Positions 51,598-60,803 of a DNA stretch of 64,000 bases are shown here, in pieces. This DNA is from an uncultured Clostridia bacterium (GTDB taxonomy: Bacteria > Bacillota > Clostridia > Christensenellales > Borkfalkiaceae). The stretch is taken from NCBI GenBank assembly GCA_944367045.1, contig CALVWI010000008.1, positions 21,482 to 85,481 of the forward strand, written 5' to 3'. The notes below the pieces were generated by a model. It worked only from the letters and a program-made list of their open reading frames with translations. It ran no database searches and had not been told where the DNA came from. The translations under genes were made by a program, and so were the position numbers. Every line of letters starts with the position of its first letter. Position 1 is the first letter of the stretch.

Positions 51598-52062
51598 ATG
51601 ACCAATATATTGTTTGTTTGTCACGGCAATATTTGCCGTTCGCCTATGGCTGAGAGCGTTTTTACCTATCTGTGCGAAAAAAGCGGTGTAAAAACGATTG
51701 CCTGTGCCTCTGCAGCCGCTCATACAGATGAGATCGGAAACCCGCCGCACTACGGAACGCGCGAAAAATTGAGAAGAGAGGGTATCCCGCCCGTGCCGCA
51801 CAGGGCACGGCTCATGACGAAGGCGGACGGCGAAAAGTTCGACCTTCTCATCGGCATGGATGAATATAATGTACGCGATATGAAGCGCATCGTCGGCGAA
51901 AAGAACGCGCATAAAGTACATCTCCTTTTAGAGTATGCGGGAAGTTCGCGCGCCATCGCCGATCCCTGGTACACGGGCGACTTCGACGCGACGTTTGAGG
52001 ACGTCATGACGGGCTGCACGGCCCTTCTTCAAACCCTCGAACGCGGCGGTCTTTCAAATTAA
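51598..52062 (+). CDS. Low-molecular-weight protein-tyrosine-phosphatase
   Basis: A 154-residue LMW-PTP: FVCHGNICRSPMAES gives Cys8 and Arg14 of the P-loop, and DPWYTGDF holds the acid Asp. Ile12 is at the specificity position, as in tyrosine phosphatases, unlike the YwlE-type protein at 25754 with Thr. GGAG lies before the ATG. The first third is visibly AT-richer than the rest. GH127 follows 24 bases after its stop. Confidence 0.9.
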   Translation: MTNILFVCHGNICRSPMAESVFTYLCEKSGVKTIACASAAAHTDEIGNPPHYGTREKLRREGIPPVPHRARLMTKADGEKFDLLIGMDEYNVRDMKRIVGEKNAHKVHLLLEYAGSSRAIADPWYTGDFDATFEDVMTGCTALLQTLERGGLSN

Positions 52063-52086
52063 GAAAAATATATCTTGGAGCAACAT

Positions 52087-54402
52087 ATGACCATCAACGG
52101 AACGCGGCTGAAGCCCCTTGAACTTGAAAATGTGCGCATCGAGGACGAGTATCTCCTCAACGCGGTGGAACAGGAAGCGGAGTATCTCACCTCTTTGGAA
52201 GAGGGGCGGCTGCTTGCGGGGTTTTACGAGAACGCGGGTATCAAAACGCCCTATTTGCGCTACGGCGGCTGGGAGAGCGGGCTCATCGGCGGGCATACGC
52301 TCGGCCACTACCTCACGGCCATCGCTCAGATGAGCGTGCAGCCCGCCATCTCCGAGCAGCAGCGCGCCTTCTTCAAAAACCGCTGTGCGCGCATGATAAA
52401 CGCCCTCTCTGAATGTCAGGAGCACGCAAACACGGGCTTTTTGTGGGGCGCACCCATGATCGAGGGCGGTCCCGAGGCGCAGTTCGACCATGTGGAGGAA
52501 GGCAAGCTCAACATCATGACGGAGGCGTGGGTGCCGTGGTATACCATGCATAAAATTCTGCAGGGGATCATCGACGTCTACCGCTTCACGGGCGAAGAGA
52601 CCGCACTCACCGTCTCTAAGTGCCTCGGCGACTGGGTCTTTTCGCGCGTCTCGAAGTGGGACGACGCCCTTGACGAGAAGGTGCTCGCCGTCGAATATGG
52701 CGGCATGAACGATTGCCTCTACGACCTCTATGCGTTCACGGGGGAGGAGAAGTACGCCCTCGCCGCCCACAAGTTCGACGAGGAGCCGTTCTTCGATCGC
52801 ATTTTGAGCGGGGAGAAGGACGTTTTGAAGGGCAAGCACGCCAACACGCAGATCCCCAAAATTTTGGGCGCACTCAACCGCTATCTGACGCTGCACGGGA
52901 AGGTGCTTTCGGGCGAGAAGGTGGACGCGACCCGCTATCTCAACGTCGCCGAGAGCTTCTTCCGCATGGTGCTGGAGCGGCACACCTATGTGACGGGAGG
53001 CAACTCGGAGTGGGAGCACTTCGGGCCCGACTACGTCCTCGACGCTCGCCGCACCAACTGCAACTGCGAGACGTGCAACGCCTATAATATGTTAAAGCTC
53101 GCGCGCGGGCTCTTCTCCGTGACGGGCAACGACTACTATACCGACTACTACGACAACGCCTTCACGAACTCCATTCTGCCCTCGCAAAACCCCGAGACGG
53201 GCATGACGACCTACTTCCAGCCCATGGCGAGCGGCTACTTCAAGGTGTTCTCCCGCCCGTACGACAAGTTCTGGTGTTGCACGGGCAGCGGTATGGAGAG
53301 CTTCTCCAAACTCGGCGACGGCATCGCCTACACGGACGGCACGCGACTCTATCTCGAGACCTACTATTCCGCGCGCCTCACGGCGGGGGTGAGCGAGGTG
53401 GAGATCTCCTGCAATTTCCCGCTCTCGGACAGGGGAGAGGTTAAAGCCCTTCGCGGAGAAACGAAGCTCGCGCTCCGCATTCCCGACTGGGCGGACGGCG
53501 AACCGGAACTCTCCATCGGCGGTAAAAAGCTGCCGCCCCTTGCCGTCAACGACCATATCCTCGTGACCCTTCGGGAGGGGGAGACGCTCACCTTCCGTAT
53601 TCCGCTCACCGTGACCATGCATGGCCTGCCCGACGGCAAGGACGCGTTTGCCTTCCGCTACGGCGGCGCGGTTTTGAGCGCAGACCTCGGCAAAGAGGAC
53701 ATGGAGGAGAAGGAGACGGGTGTGGACGTCACCATTCCCGCAAAGAAGGTGCTCGACAGCGAGCGCATCTACTTCCCGTCGCTCTTTAAGCTCTTCGACC
53801 GTCCGCAGAACTTTTTGGTCCGCGAAGGGGACAAGTTCGTCCTCAAGGGCGGCGACCGTGAATATACCTTCGGCCTGCATTATAAGCGCTACGAGGAGCG
53901 CTACGGCATCTACTTCCGCTTCCGCGAGGGCGAGCGTGAACCGGAGGGGGAGACGCGCACCCCGCTCGATACCGTCCAGCCCGGCTACGGCCAGTACGAG
54001 ACGGACGAGCTGCACGCCCTCCGCGAGAAGGATACCGTGAGCATCACCTCGGAAGGCACTTCCCGCTATGCGCTCCCCGGCGGGTACTTTGAATACGACT
54101 TCCTCGTCGACCCCGACAAGACCTGCTCACTCTCCGTCGAGCTTCTCGCGGCCGACAACGGCAAACCGCTCTTCATCTCCGTCGAGGGGGAGCCGCTCTA
54201 TGCAAACGACTACCTCCGCTACACCGAAGGCGAGGAGAGCTATCGCATCGAGGTGGAGATCCCGAAGGAACTTCTTTCGCGCCATGCCCGCAAAAAGTGC
54301 GTGAAGGGGGAGGAGGTGACCGTGCTTCCCGTCCGCTTTGAGGGTACGAAGGATCGTGAGAGCGCGCGCGTTGCGGAGTTCATTTACCTCTTTGTGAAAT
54401 AA
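52087..54402 (+). CDS. Glycoside hydrolase family 127 (beta-L-arabinofuranosidase type)
   Basis: A 771-residue GH127 (former DUF1680) protein. The (alpha/alpha)6 barrel spans roughly 1-420. The expected zinc-thiolate site is complete: Glu308 in NSEWEHF, Cys325 and Cys327 in NCNCETC, and Cys397-Cys398 in WCCTGSG. Family members release beta-L-arabinofuranose from plant glycoproteins or related sugars. No signal peptide is visible. ATG 52087 follows TTGGAG, itself the site of a rejected TTG start. It is not adjacent to the other glycosidases. Confidence 0.92.
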   Translation: MTINGTRLKPLELENVRIEDEYLLNAVEQEAEYLTSLEEGRLLAGFYENAGIKTPYLRYGGWESGLIGGHTLGHYLTAIAQMSVQPAISEQQRAFFKNRCARMINALSECQEHANTGFLWGAPMIEGGPEAQFDHVEEGKLNIMTEAWVPWYTMHKILQGIIDVYRFTGEETALTVSKCLGDWVFSRVSKWDDALDEKVLAVEYGGMNDCLYDLYAFTGEEKYALAAHKFDEEPFFDRILSGEKDVLKGKHANTQIPKILGALNRYLTLHGKVLSGEKVDATRYLNVAESFFRMVLERHTYVTGGNSEWEHFGPDYVLDARRTNCNCETCNAYNMLKLARGLFSVTGNDYYTDYYDNAFTNSILPSQNPETGMTTYFQPMASGYFKVFSRPYDKFWCCTGSGMESFSKLGDGIAYTDGTRLYLETYYSARLTAGVSEVEISCNFPLSDRGEVKALRGETKLALRIPDWADGEPELSIGGKKLPPLAVNDHILVTLREGETLTFRIPLTVTMHGLPDGKDAFAFRYGGAVLSADLGKEDMEEKETGVDVTIPAKKVLDSERIYFPSLFKLFDRPQNFLVREGDKFVLKGGDREYTFGLHYKRYEERYGIYFRFREGEREPEGETRTPLDTVQPGYGQYETDELHALREKDTVSITSEGTSRYALPGGYFEYDFLVDPDKTCSLSVELLAADNGKPLFISVEGEPLYANDYLRYTEGEESYRIEVEIPKELLSRHARKKCVKGEEVTVLPVRFEGTKDRESARVAEFIYLFVK

Positions 54403-54411
54403 AATACCCCC

Positions 54412-54440
54412 TTGACAGCGGGGAGAATTGGTGTTATACT
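54412..54440 (+). promoter_or_regulatory. Promoter of rubrerythrin
   Basis: TTGACA, 17-base spacer, TATACT with an extended TGT: close to full consensus, suggesting strong expression. Confidence 0.9.
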
Positions 54441-54496
54441 CAAACAGAGGCGGCGTGCGACGGCATCGCAGAATATTGCCGCAACAAGGAGACACC

Positions 54497-55039
54497 ATGG
54501 AACAGAACAAGTATGCTGGCACCCAGACCGAGAAGAACCTCGAAGCGGCATTTGCGGGGGAATCTCAGGTGAGAAACAAGTACACCTATTTTGCATCCGT
54601 TGCCAAGAAAGAGGGCTATGAGCAGATCGCCGCACTCTTCTTAAAGACCGCCGACAACGAGAAAGAGCACGCCAAGATGTGGTTCAAGGAACTCAACGGC
54701 ATCGGCAACACGGCGGAGAACCTCGCTGCCGCAGCTGCCGGCGAGAACTACGAGTGGACGGATATGTATAAGGAGTTCGCAGAGACCGCCGAGAAGGAGG
54801 GCTTCACGCAGCTCGCCGCCAAGTTCCGCCTCGTCGCCGCCATCGAGAAGCACCACGAGGAACGCTATCGCGCCCTTCTCAAGAACATCGAGCTTGCCGA
54901 AGTGTTCGCGAAGTCGGAAGTCAAGATCTGGGAGTGCAGGAACTGCGGCCACATCGTCGTCGGCACCAAGGCGCCCGAGATCTGCCCGACCTGCGCTCAC
55001 CCGCAGAGCTATTTCGAGATCCACGCCGAAAACTATTGA
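54497..55039 (+). CDS. rbr: Rubrerythrin
   Basis: A 180-residue rubrerythrin, a peroxide-reducing di-iron protein of anaerobes. The four-helix part has the di-iron ligands in [24 protein letters not shown] and [11 protein letters not shown]. The C-terminal rubredoxin-like domain carries CRNCGHI and [11 protein letters not shown], two CxxC knuckles for one iron. AAGGAG precedes the ATG. A near-consensus promoter and strong terminator make it a single-gene unit. Confidence 0.95.
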   Translation: MEQNKYAGTQTEKNLEAAFAGESQVRNKYTYFASVAKKEGYEQIAALFLKTADNEKEHAKMWFKELNGIGNTAENLAAAAAGENYEWTDMYKEFAETAEKEGFTQLAAKFRLVAAIEKHHEERYRALLKNIELAEVFAKSEVKIWECRNCGHIVVGTKAPEICPTCAHPQSYFEIHAENY

Positions 55040-55050
55040 TAACCTGACCG

Positions 55051-55080
55051 AAAGGCCCGCTTGCATGGCGGGCCTTTTTG
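55051..55080 (+). terminator. Terminator after rubrerythrin
   Basis: AAAGGCCCGC pairs with GCGGGCCTTT, followed by T. Confidence 0.9.
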
Positions 55081-55135
55081 CTGCAAAGAACGTGGCGGCG
55101 CGTTGATTTTTCCTTCGGAGATAGTGCCGAAATGT

Positions 55136-55165
55136 TTGTGCTTTCCTTTGCCCCTGTGCTATAAT
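55136..55165 (+). promoter_or_regulatory. Promoter of the LysR gene
   Basis: TTGTGC, 18-base spacer, TATAAT with an extended TGC. Confidence 0.7.
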
Positions 55166-55199
55166 CTATCTACCAAGAGTTGATACGGGAGGAGAGACG

Positions 55200-56090
55200 A
55201 TGTTCGACGGACGGCTGGAGACATTCATCAAAGTTGCCGAGTGCGGGAGTTTTACCAAGGCGGCGGAGGAACTCTACATCACCCCGACAGCCGTGATGAA
55301 GCAGATAAACGCGCTCGAGGGAGAGATTACAGCAAAGCTCTTCGAGCGCACCAACCACGGCTTAAAGCTCACCAAGGCGGGCGAGAGTTTTTTGGAGGAC
55401 GCGCGCTATCTCCTCGACTACGCCTCGCGCGCCGCCCAAAAGGCGCGGGAGATCGACGAGGGGGAAAACCGCAAGTCCATCCGCATCGGCACCTCGGTGA
55501 TGACGCCTGCGAAGTTCGTCCTCGATGTGTGGTCGCAGATCCAGAGCCGCATGCCGACTTTAAAGATCGAACTCATTCCCTTCGACAACAACCCCGTCAC
55601 TTCGGTGGAGATCTTGAAGAATTTAGGGCGCAACATCGACGTCGTCGCGGGGCTCTATGACGACAATTTTCTCAAAGAGCGGGGCTGTCTTGCGGCGCAT
55701 CTCTACGAAAAACGCATTCTTCTCGCCGTGCCCGTGACGCACGCCCTGAGCGCGGAGCAGCTCATCTCGTGCAGGAGCCTGAAGGGCCGCCGCGTCCTGT
55801 TCATCCGCCGCGGTTGGAACGTTTACATCGATACCCTGCGCGACCGCCTGGAGGCGGCGGGCGTGGAGACCGTCGACTTCCCACAGTTCACCATCAACGC
55901 TTACAACCGCGCCGTCTCGGAGAACATTCCCATCATCACGGTGGAGGGCTGGGAGGACGTGCACCCGCTCCTCAAGATCATCCCCGCCGAGTGGGAGGAC
56001 AGTATTCCCTTCGGCGTGTTCTATTCGCCGAAACCGACGGCGCTCGTTAAAAAGTTCATCGGCATTTTGAGCGAGCTCGCCGCAAACTGA
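55200..56090 (+). CDS. LysR-family transcriptional regulator
   Basis: A 296-residue LysR regulator. The winged helix-turn-helix is at 1-60 (LETFIKVAECGSFTKAAEEL, TPTAVMKQINALE, LFERTNHGLKLTKAG). The effector-binding domain follows from about 90. LysR proteins often control the genes beside them; here the next gene is an aldo/keto reductase about 150 bases downstream, the first of a redox-enzyme run. A strong terminator separates them, so the link is regulatory at most. Confidence 0.92.
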   Translation: MFDGRLETFIKVAECGSFTKAAEELYITPTAVMKQINALEGEITAKLFERTNHGLKLTKAGESFLEDARYLLDYASRAAQKAREIDEGENRKSIRIGTSVMTPAKFVLDVWSQIQSRMPTLKIELIPFDNNPVTSVEILKNLGRNIDVVAGLYDDNFLKERGCLAAHLYEKRILLAVPVTHALSAEQLISCRSLKGRRVLFIRRGWNVYIDTLRDRLEAAGVETVDFPQFTINAYNRAVSENIPIITVEGWEDVHPLLKIIPAEWEDSIPFGVFYSPKPTALVKKFIGILSELAAN

Positions 56091-56106
56091 CTGAATCTTA
56101 CGGTTC

Positions 56107-56142
56107 GGCCGCGCGCCCCAATTCGGGGCGCGCGGCCTTTTG
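56107..56142 (+). terminator. Terminator after LysR gene
   Basis: GGCCGCGCGCCCC pairs with GGGGCGCGCGGCC, followed by four T. Confidence 0.9.
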
Positions 56143-56199
56143 TATCTACTTCAAGTTCATGCCGTCAACCAAACGGCTATTCCCTTTTGCCGCGCGGCG

Positions 56200-56208
56200 T
56201 GCTATCAT
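56200..56208 (+). promoter_or_regulatory. Extended -10 promoter of the redox run
   Basis: TGCTATCAT 30 bases before the aldo/keto reductase start; -35 is weak, as expected for an activator-dependent promoter. Confidence 0.45.
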
Positions 56209-56238
56209 AGAGGCACAAACAAACAGGAGGTAACTTTT

Positions 56239-57123
56239 ATGGAATATGTAACGCTTTCCAACGGGGTAAAGATGCCCCAGCTCGGCTACGGGGTGTATCA
56301 GGTGACGCGCGAGGAGTGCGAGCGCTGCGTTTCGGACGCGCTCGCCGCAGGATACAGGCACATCGACACGGCGCAGTCCTACTTCAACGAAGAGGAAGTG
56401 GGAAACGCCATCAAGAAGTCCGGTATTCCCCGCGAGGAACTCTTCGTGACGACCAAGGTGTGGATCGAGCACTACGGCGAAAAGGAGTGCAGAAAGTCCG
56501 TCCTTGAGTCCATGCGCAAACTGCAGATGGACTACATCGACCTCGTGCTCCTGCATCAGCCGTTTTCCGACTACTACGGCGCATGGCGTGCGCTTGAGGG
56601 GCTGTACGCCGAGGGGAAACTTCGGGCCATCGGTGTCTCCAACTTTGCGCCCGACAGGCTCGTCGATTTATGCTCCTTCTCGCGCATCAGGCCGATGGTC
56701 AATCAGGTGGAGACGCACCCGCATGACCAGCAAAAGACGGCGCACGAGTGGATGAAGAAGTACGGCGTCGCGCACGAGGCATGGGCGCCCTTCGGCGAGG
56801 GCAGAGGCGGCCTCTTCACCGACTCCGTCCTCACGAAGATCGGCGAAAAGTACGGCAAGACGACGGCGCAGGTCATGCTCCGCTGGCACCTTCAAAGGGG
56901 CGTCGTCGTCATTCCCAAATCGACGCACAAAGAGCGCATGGAAGAGAACTTCAACGTGTTCGACTTCACCCTTTCGGACGAGGATATGAAGGCGATCGCC
57001 GCGCTCGATAAGGAGCAGTCGTCCTTCTTCTCGCACACCGACCCCGCCACGGTGGAGATGTTCGTGCGCATGGTGGAGGAGCGCCGCGGCAAGAGCAGCG
57101 ACACCGCCAAGAAAAATTGGTAA
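56239..57123 (+). CDS. Aldo/keto reductase (AKR5-like), first of three
   Basis: A 294-residue NADPH-dependent aldo/keto reductase. The catalytic tetrad is complete: Asp43, Tyr48, Lys73 and His106. IPKSTHKERMEENFNVFDF near residue 235 is the coenzyme-binding motif of this group. It reduces aldehydes or ketones to alcohols; substrate unknown. AGGAGG precedes the ATG. Next gene is a flavodoxin lipoprotein 11 bases on. Confidence 0.93.
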   Translation: MEYVTLSNGVKMPQLGYGVYQVTREECERCVSDALAAGYRHIDTAQSYFNEEEVGNAIKKSGIPREELFVTTKVWIEHYGEKECRKSVLESMRKLQMDYIDLVLLHQPFSDYYGAWRALEGLYAEGKLRAIGVSNFAPDRLVDLCSFSRIRPMVNQVETHPHDQQKTAHEWMKKYGVAHEAWAPFGEGRGGLFTDSVLTKIGEKYGKTTAQVMLRWHLQRGVVVIPKSTHKERMEENFNVFDFTLSDEDMKAIAALDKEQSSFFSHTDPATVEMFVRMVEERRGKSSDTAKKNW

Positions 57124-57134
57124 AGGGGGATATT

Positions 57135-57866
57135 ATGAGAAAGTTATTGATCATGATTTTGAGCCTCGTGCTCGCATCGGGCCTTGCGGCACTCGCGGCG
57201 TGCAATTCTGCCGCCGATGACCCTGCCGATGATCCCGTTGACGGCCCCTCGGGCGGCACGCAGACGGGTGAACCCGATGAGCCATCGGAACCGGAAGAAC
57301 CAGACGAGCCCGATGAGCCAAGCGGCGGAGAGGAACAGCCAGATGAACCCGATGAACCCGTGGCGGACGGCAGCGTCCTTGTCGTGTACTTCTCGGCGAC
57401 GGGAAATACGGAACAGGTCGCAAATTACATCGCGGAATACACGGGCGGAGACATCTTCGAGCTCGTTCCCGTCGAGCCCTACACCTCGGCGGACCTGCGC
57501 TGGACGGACGACAATAGCCGCGTCGTGCAGGAATATGCCGAGAAGCAGGCGGGCACGCTTGAGACGGTCGAGCTCGAAGACGTCACGGTGGAGAATTGGG
57601 AGAACTACGACACCGTCTTTTTGGGCTTCCCCATCTGGTGGTATGAGGCGGCTTGGCCTGTCTATGACTTCGTCGAGACCAACGACTTCACGGGAAAAAC
57701 GATTTATACCTTCTGCACGTCTTCGAGCTCGGGCCTCGGGGGCAGCACCGAGGTGCTCGAAGCAATGGCGGGCGGGAACGGTACTTGGCTGGACGGCCGC
57801 AGGTTCCGCTCGAGCGCCTCTCAAAGCGACGTCAAGAGCTGGATCGACACTCTCAACATCATCTGA
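57135..57866 (+). CDS. Lipoprotein flavodoxin (tandem copy 1)
   Basis: A 243-residue exported lipoprotein. The signal peptide ends in the lipobox ALAAC (Cys near residue 23), followed by an acidic proline-rich linker of DEP repeats to about residue 80, then a flavodoxin domain. VVYFSATGNTEQVANYIAE is the FMN phosphate-binding loop. The domain would sit on the outer surface of the membrane. It is a tandem duplicate of the N-terminal half of the next gene: TDDNSRVVQE and RFRSSASQSDV occur in both. The ATG at 57135 follows GGGGGA. Confidence 0.88.
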   Translation: MRKLLIMILSLVLASGLAALAACNSAADDPADDPVDGPSGGTQTGEPDEPSEPEEPDEPDEPSGGEEQPDEPDEPVADGSVLVVYFSATGNTEQVANYIAEYTGGDIFELVPVEPYTSADLRWTDDNSRVVQEYAEKQAGTLETVELEDVTVENWENYDTVFLGFPIWWYEAAWPVYDFVETNDFTGKTIYTFCTSSSSGLGGSTEVLEAMAGGNGTWLDGRRFRSSASQSDVKSWIDTLNII

Positions 57867-57880
57867 AAGGAGAAAGCGCC

Positions 57881-59398
57881 ATGAAAAAGGGTTTGAGCGC
57901 ACTTTTGGCCGCCTGCATCGGCTTGAGCGGCGCGATGGGCCTTGCTGCGTGCAGGGAGAGCGAGCCCATTGGCGACCCCGGTAACGTTCTCGTCGTGTAC
58001 TTTTCGGCAACGGGCAATACCGAGCAGGTCGCAAATTACATCGCAGAGGCGACGGGCGGGGACATCCTCGAGCTCGTGCCCGTCGAGCCCTACACCGCGG
58101 ACGACCTCCGCTGGACGGACGATAATAGCCGCGTCGTGCAGGAACACGAAAACGAGGAACTGCAGAACAGCGTGGAGCTCGTCACCGTCACGCCCGACGG
58201 TTGGGAAAATTACGACACCGTCTTTCTCGGCTATCCCATCTGGTGGGGCATTGCGGCGTGGCCCGTCAACGGCTTCGTGACGGGGAACGACTTTTCGGGC
58301 AAGACGGTCATTCCCTTCTGCACGTCCTCGAGCTCGGGTATCGGCGAAAGCGGCGATCTCCTCACCGACATGGCGGGTACGGGGGAGTGGCTTTCGGGGC
58401 ACAGATTCCGCTCCTCCGCCTCTCAGAGCGATGTCGTGGGGTGGTTAGAAACGCTCGGAAACTTTTCGGGCGGCGATATGGGCAACGCGGGCGGCACGGT
58501 GACCCCTGATCCGGGCGATACGGACGAAGAGCAGCCGGACGGCGGGTATATGCCGCCTCCCGAGACGGGCGACGGCCCTGCGGAGAACGCTCCGACCGCC
58601 GACATCGCCGTTCCCACGCCCGACGTGCGCCAGACCATCCTTTTATGGAACGAGGGCAATATTCCCGCGTATAACGAAAGCTATCAGGCGGCGAGTGCGG
58701 ACGGCCTCGGCTTCATTCCCTACATCGAGAGCTTCCCCGCGCAGGGCGAGGTGAAGGGCGCGGTGCTCATCTGTCCGGGCGGCGCCTTTCAATTCCGCAG
58801 TACGGTGAGCGAGGGGTACAACGTCGCCGAGGAACTCTCCGCGCGCGGCTATCAATGCTTCGTGGTGAGCTACCGCCTTCGCCCCTATTCACAGGAGGTG
58901 AGCGCGCTCGATCTCGCCCGCGCCGTGCGGTACGTCCGCGCCAATGCCGAGGCGTACGGCATCAACGAAAATGACATCGCCGTCGTCGGCTTTTCGGCGG
59001 GCGGCATTCTCTGCGGCGAGCTGCTTCTGCACAGCGATGGCTATCAGCTGCCCACGGAGTCAGACCCCGACTATGTGCCCGACAGCTTGGACTATGTCTC
59101 CGCGGAGGCTTCGGCCATCGGGCATATCTATTCCTTCTACGGGCGGCTGTCCGTTTCGGACAACAATGTGGAGACGCTGCGTGCGGGAAATCTGCCGCCG
59201 ACGTTCTATGCCTACGGCACGCGCGATCCCTTCTATCGCCAATTCATTCAGAATGCCGACGCGGTGCGCGAGGCGGGCGTTGAAGTTGAGGAACACGTCT
59301 TTGAAAACGTCGGGCACGGCTTCGGCGCAGGCAATGCTTCCTGTGACTGGATCCCGTCCTTCGATACCTTTTTAACGAATATCTTTGAAGAAAACTAA
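57881..59398 (+). CDS. Lipoprotein flavodoxin fused to alpha/beta-hydrolase
   Basis: A 505-residue lipoprotein with lipobox GLAAC (Cys near residue 25). Residues 34-190 are a flavodoxin domain (VVYFSATGNTEQVANYIAE) closely similar to the preceding gene. A proline-, glycine- and acid-rich linker (about 195-240) leads to an alpha/beta-hydrolase domain: VLICPGGAFQFRS oxyanion hole, nucleophile in GFSAGG, acid in YGTRDPFY and histidine in VGHGFG, the pattern of acetyl-esterase-type enzymes. The fusion puts a flavin carrier and an esterase on the same surface protein. AAAGGAG lies before the ATG. Confidence 0.9.
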   Translation: MKKGLSALLAACIGLSGAMGLAACRESEPIGDPGNVLVVYFSATGNTEQVANYIAEATGGDILELVPVEPYTADDLRWTDDNSRVVQEHENEELQNSVELVTVTPDGWENYDTVFLGYPIWWGIAAWPVNGFVTGNDFSGKTVIPFCTSSSSGIGESGDLLTDMAGTGEWLSGHRFRSSASQSDVVGWLETLGNFSGGDMGNAGGTVTPDPGDTDEEQPDGGYMPPPETGDGPAENAPTADIAVPTPDVRQTILLWNEGNIPAYNESYQAASADGLGFIPYIESFPAQGEVKGAVLICPGGAFQFRSTVSEGYNVAEELSARGYQCFVVSYRLRPYSQEVSALDLARAVRYVRANAEAYGINENDIAVVGFSAGGILCGELLLHSDGYQLPTESDPDYVPDSLDYVSAEASAIGHIYSFYGRLSVSDNNVETLRAGNLPPTFYAYGTRDPFYRQFIQNADAVREAGVEVEEHVFENVGHGFGAGNASCDWIPSFDTFLTNIFEEN

Positions 59399-59410
59399 GG
59401 AGGTTTTGCT

Positions 59411-60262
59411 ATGGAATACGTTTATCTGAACAATGCCGTCAAGATGCCCGCTTTGGGGCTCGGGACCTTTCTGCTCTCCCCCAAGGACGCCGAAAACGCG
59501 ACGTACAGCGCGCTTTTAGGCGGCTATGAGCTCATCGACACGGCGAATGCCTACATGAACGAGCGCGGCGTCGGAAGAGGCATCAAGCGCAGCGGCGTGG
59601 AACGGGATAAGATCTTCCTTTCGACCAAGCTGTGGCCCTCCGAATACGAGGACGGCGATATCGCCATCGACGATACGCTGAGGCGGCTTGATACGGACTA
59701 TATTGACCTTCTCATTCTCCACCAACCCGTGGGCGAATTCCAAAAGGCCTACAAGGCGATGGAGCGGGCATTTAAGGCGGGCAAGGTGCGGGCACTCGGC
59801 CTTTCCAACTTCCCCGAAGAACTCATTCAGACCATTGTGGACGACTGCGAGGTCATGCCGCAGATCGTGCAGGTGGAGGCGCACCCGTACTTCCCGCAGA
59901 CGGCACTCAAAGAGTACTTGAAAAAGTACGACATCAAGCTCATGGCGTGGTACCCGCTGGGTCATGGCGACAAGGCGCTCTTGAAGGAGCCCGTGTTCGG
60001 GGACCTCGCCCAAAAGTACGGCAGGACGCCCGCGCAGATCATTTTGCGCTGGCACGTTGAGAGCGGCAACGTCGTCATCCCCGGTTCTAAAAATCCCGAC
60101 CACATCGCCGCCAACCTCGACATCTTCGATTTCTCGCTCACCGACGAGGAGATGGGGGAGATCAATAAGCTCGACAAGAACACGCGCTACTACAATATGC
60201 CCTTGGAGCAGGCGGCAAAGACGTATCTTTCTATCCGCCCCGACTTCAACGCGCAGGAGTGA
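59411..60262 (+). CDS. Aldo/keto reductase (AKR5-like), second of three
   Basis: A 283-residue aldo/keto reductase similar to the one at 56239. The tetrad is Asp43, Tyr48, Lys73 and His104; VIPGSKNPDHIAANLDIFDF is the coenzyme-binding motif. It differs from the first in the substrate-loop regions, so it is a diverged paralogue. AAGGAGG lies before the ATG, and the Fe-S flavodoxin-family gene follows 3 bases after the stop. Confidence 0.92.
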   Translation: MEYVYLNNAVKMPALGLGTFLLSPKDAENATYSALLGGYELIDTANAYMNERGVGRGIKRSGVERDKIFLSTKLWPSEYEDGDIAIDDTLRRLDTDYIDLLILHQPVGEFQKAYKAMERAFKAGKVRALGLSNFPEELIQTIVDDCEVMPQIVQVEAHPYFPQTALKEYLKKYDIKLMAWYPLGHGDKALLKEPVFGDLAQKYGRTPAQIILRWHVESGNVVIPGSKNPDHIAANLDIFDFSLTDEEMGEINKLDKNTRYYNMPLEQAAKTYLSIRPDFNAQE

Positions 60263-60265
60263 CAC

Positions 60266-60802
60266 ATGAAAAAGGTTTTGATTTTATCGGGCAGTCCGCG
60301 GAAGGGCGGCAATTCGGATATCCTTTGCGATGAGTTCGCAAAGGGCGCAAGAGAGGCAGGCAACGAGGTGGAGAAGATCCGCGTCGCTGAGAAGAAGATC
60401 GGCTATTGCCGCGCCTGCTACTACTGCCGCGACCACGGCGGCGAGTGTGCCGTCAAGGACGACATGGCGGAAGTGCTGCAAAAGATGATCGACGCGGACG
60501 TCATCGTGCTCGCAAGCCCCGTCTACTTCTATTCCATCGACGCGCAGCTCAAAGCTGTCATCGACCGCACGGTTGCGCGTTGGCTGGAAGTCAAGAACAA
60601 GGACTTCTACTACATTGCGACCTGTGCCGAGGACGACAAGGGCGCGACGCTCACCACGCTCGACTGCTTCCGCGGCTATGCAGAGTGCGTGGAAGGCGCG
60701 AAGGAGTGCGGCGTCATCTACGGCACGGGCGTGTACGAAAAGGGCAAAATTACCGATACGCCCGCCTATCGAAAGGCCTACGAGATGGGCAGGAGCGTTT
60801 AA
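60266..60802 (+). CDS. Iron-sulfur flavoprotein-like NADPH-dependent FMN reductase family protein
   Basis: A 178-residue cytoplasmic flavodoxin-fold protein. ILSGSPRKGGNSDIL is the FMN-binding loop and Cys48-x2-Cys51-x2-Cys54-x6-Cys61 matches the compact cysteine motif of Isf-type iron-sulfur flavoproteins, which carry one 4Fe-4S next to FMN. LASPVYFYSIDAQLKAVIDR completes the flavin site. Such proteins move electrons from ferredoxin or reduce quinones and FMN. Coupled to both flanking aldo/keto reductase genes (gaps of 3 and 1 base). Confidence 0.9.
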   Translation: MKKVLILSGSPRKGGNSDILCDEFAKGAREAGNEVEKIRVAEKKIGYCRACYYCRDHGGECAVKDDMAEVLQKMIDADVIVLASPVYFYSIDAQLKAVIDRTVARWLEVKNKDFYYIATCAEDDKGATLTTLDCFRGYAECVEGAKECGVIYGTGVYEKGKITDTPAYRKAYEMGRSV

Positions 60803-60803
60803 A

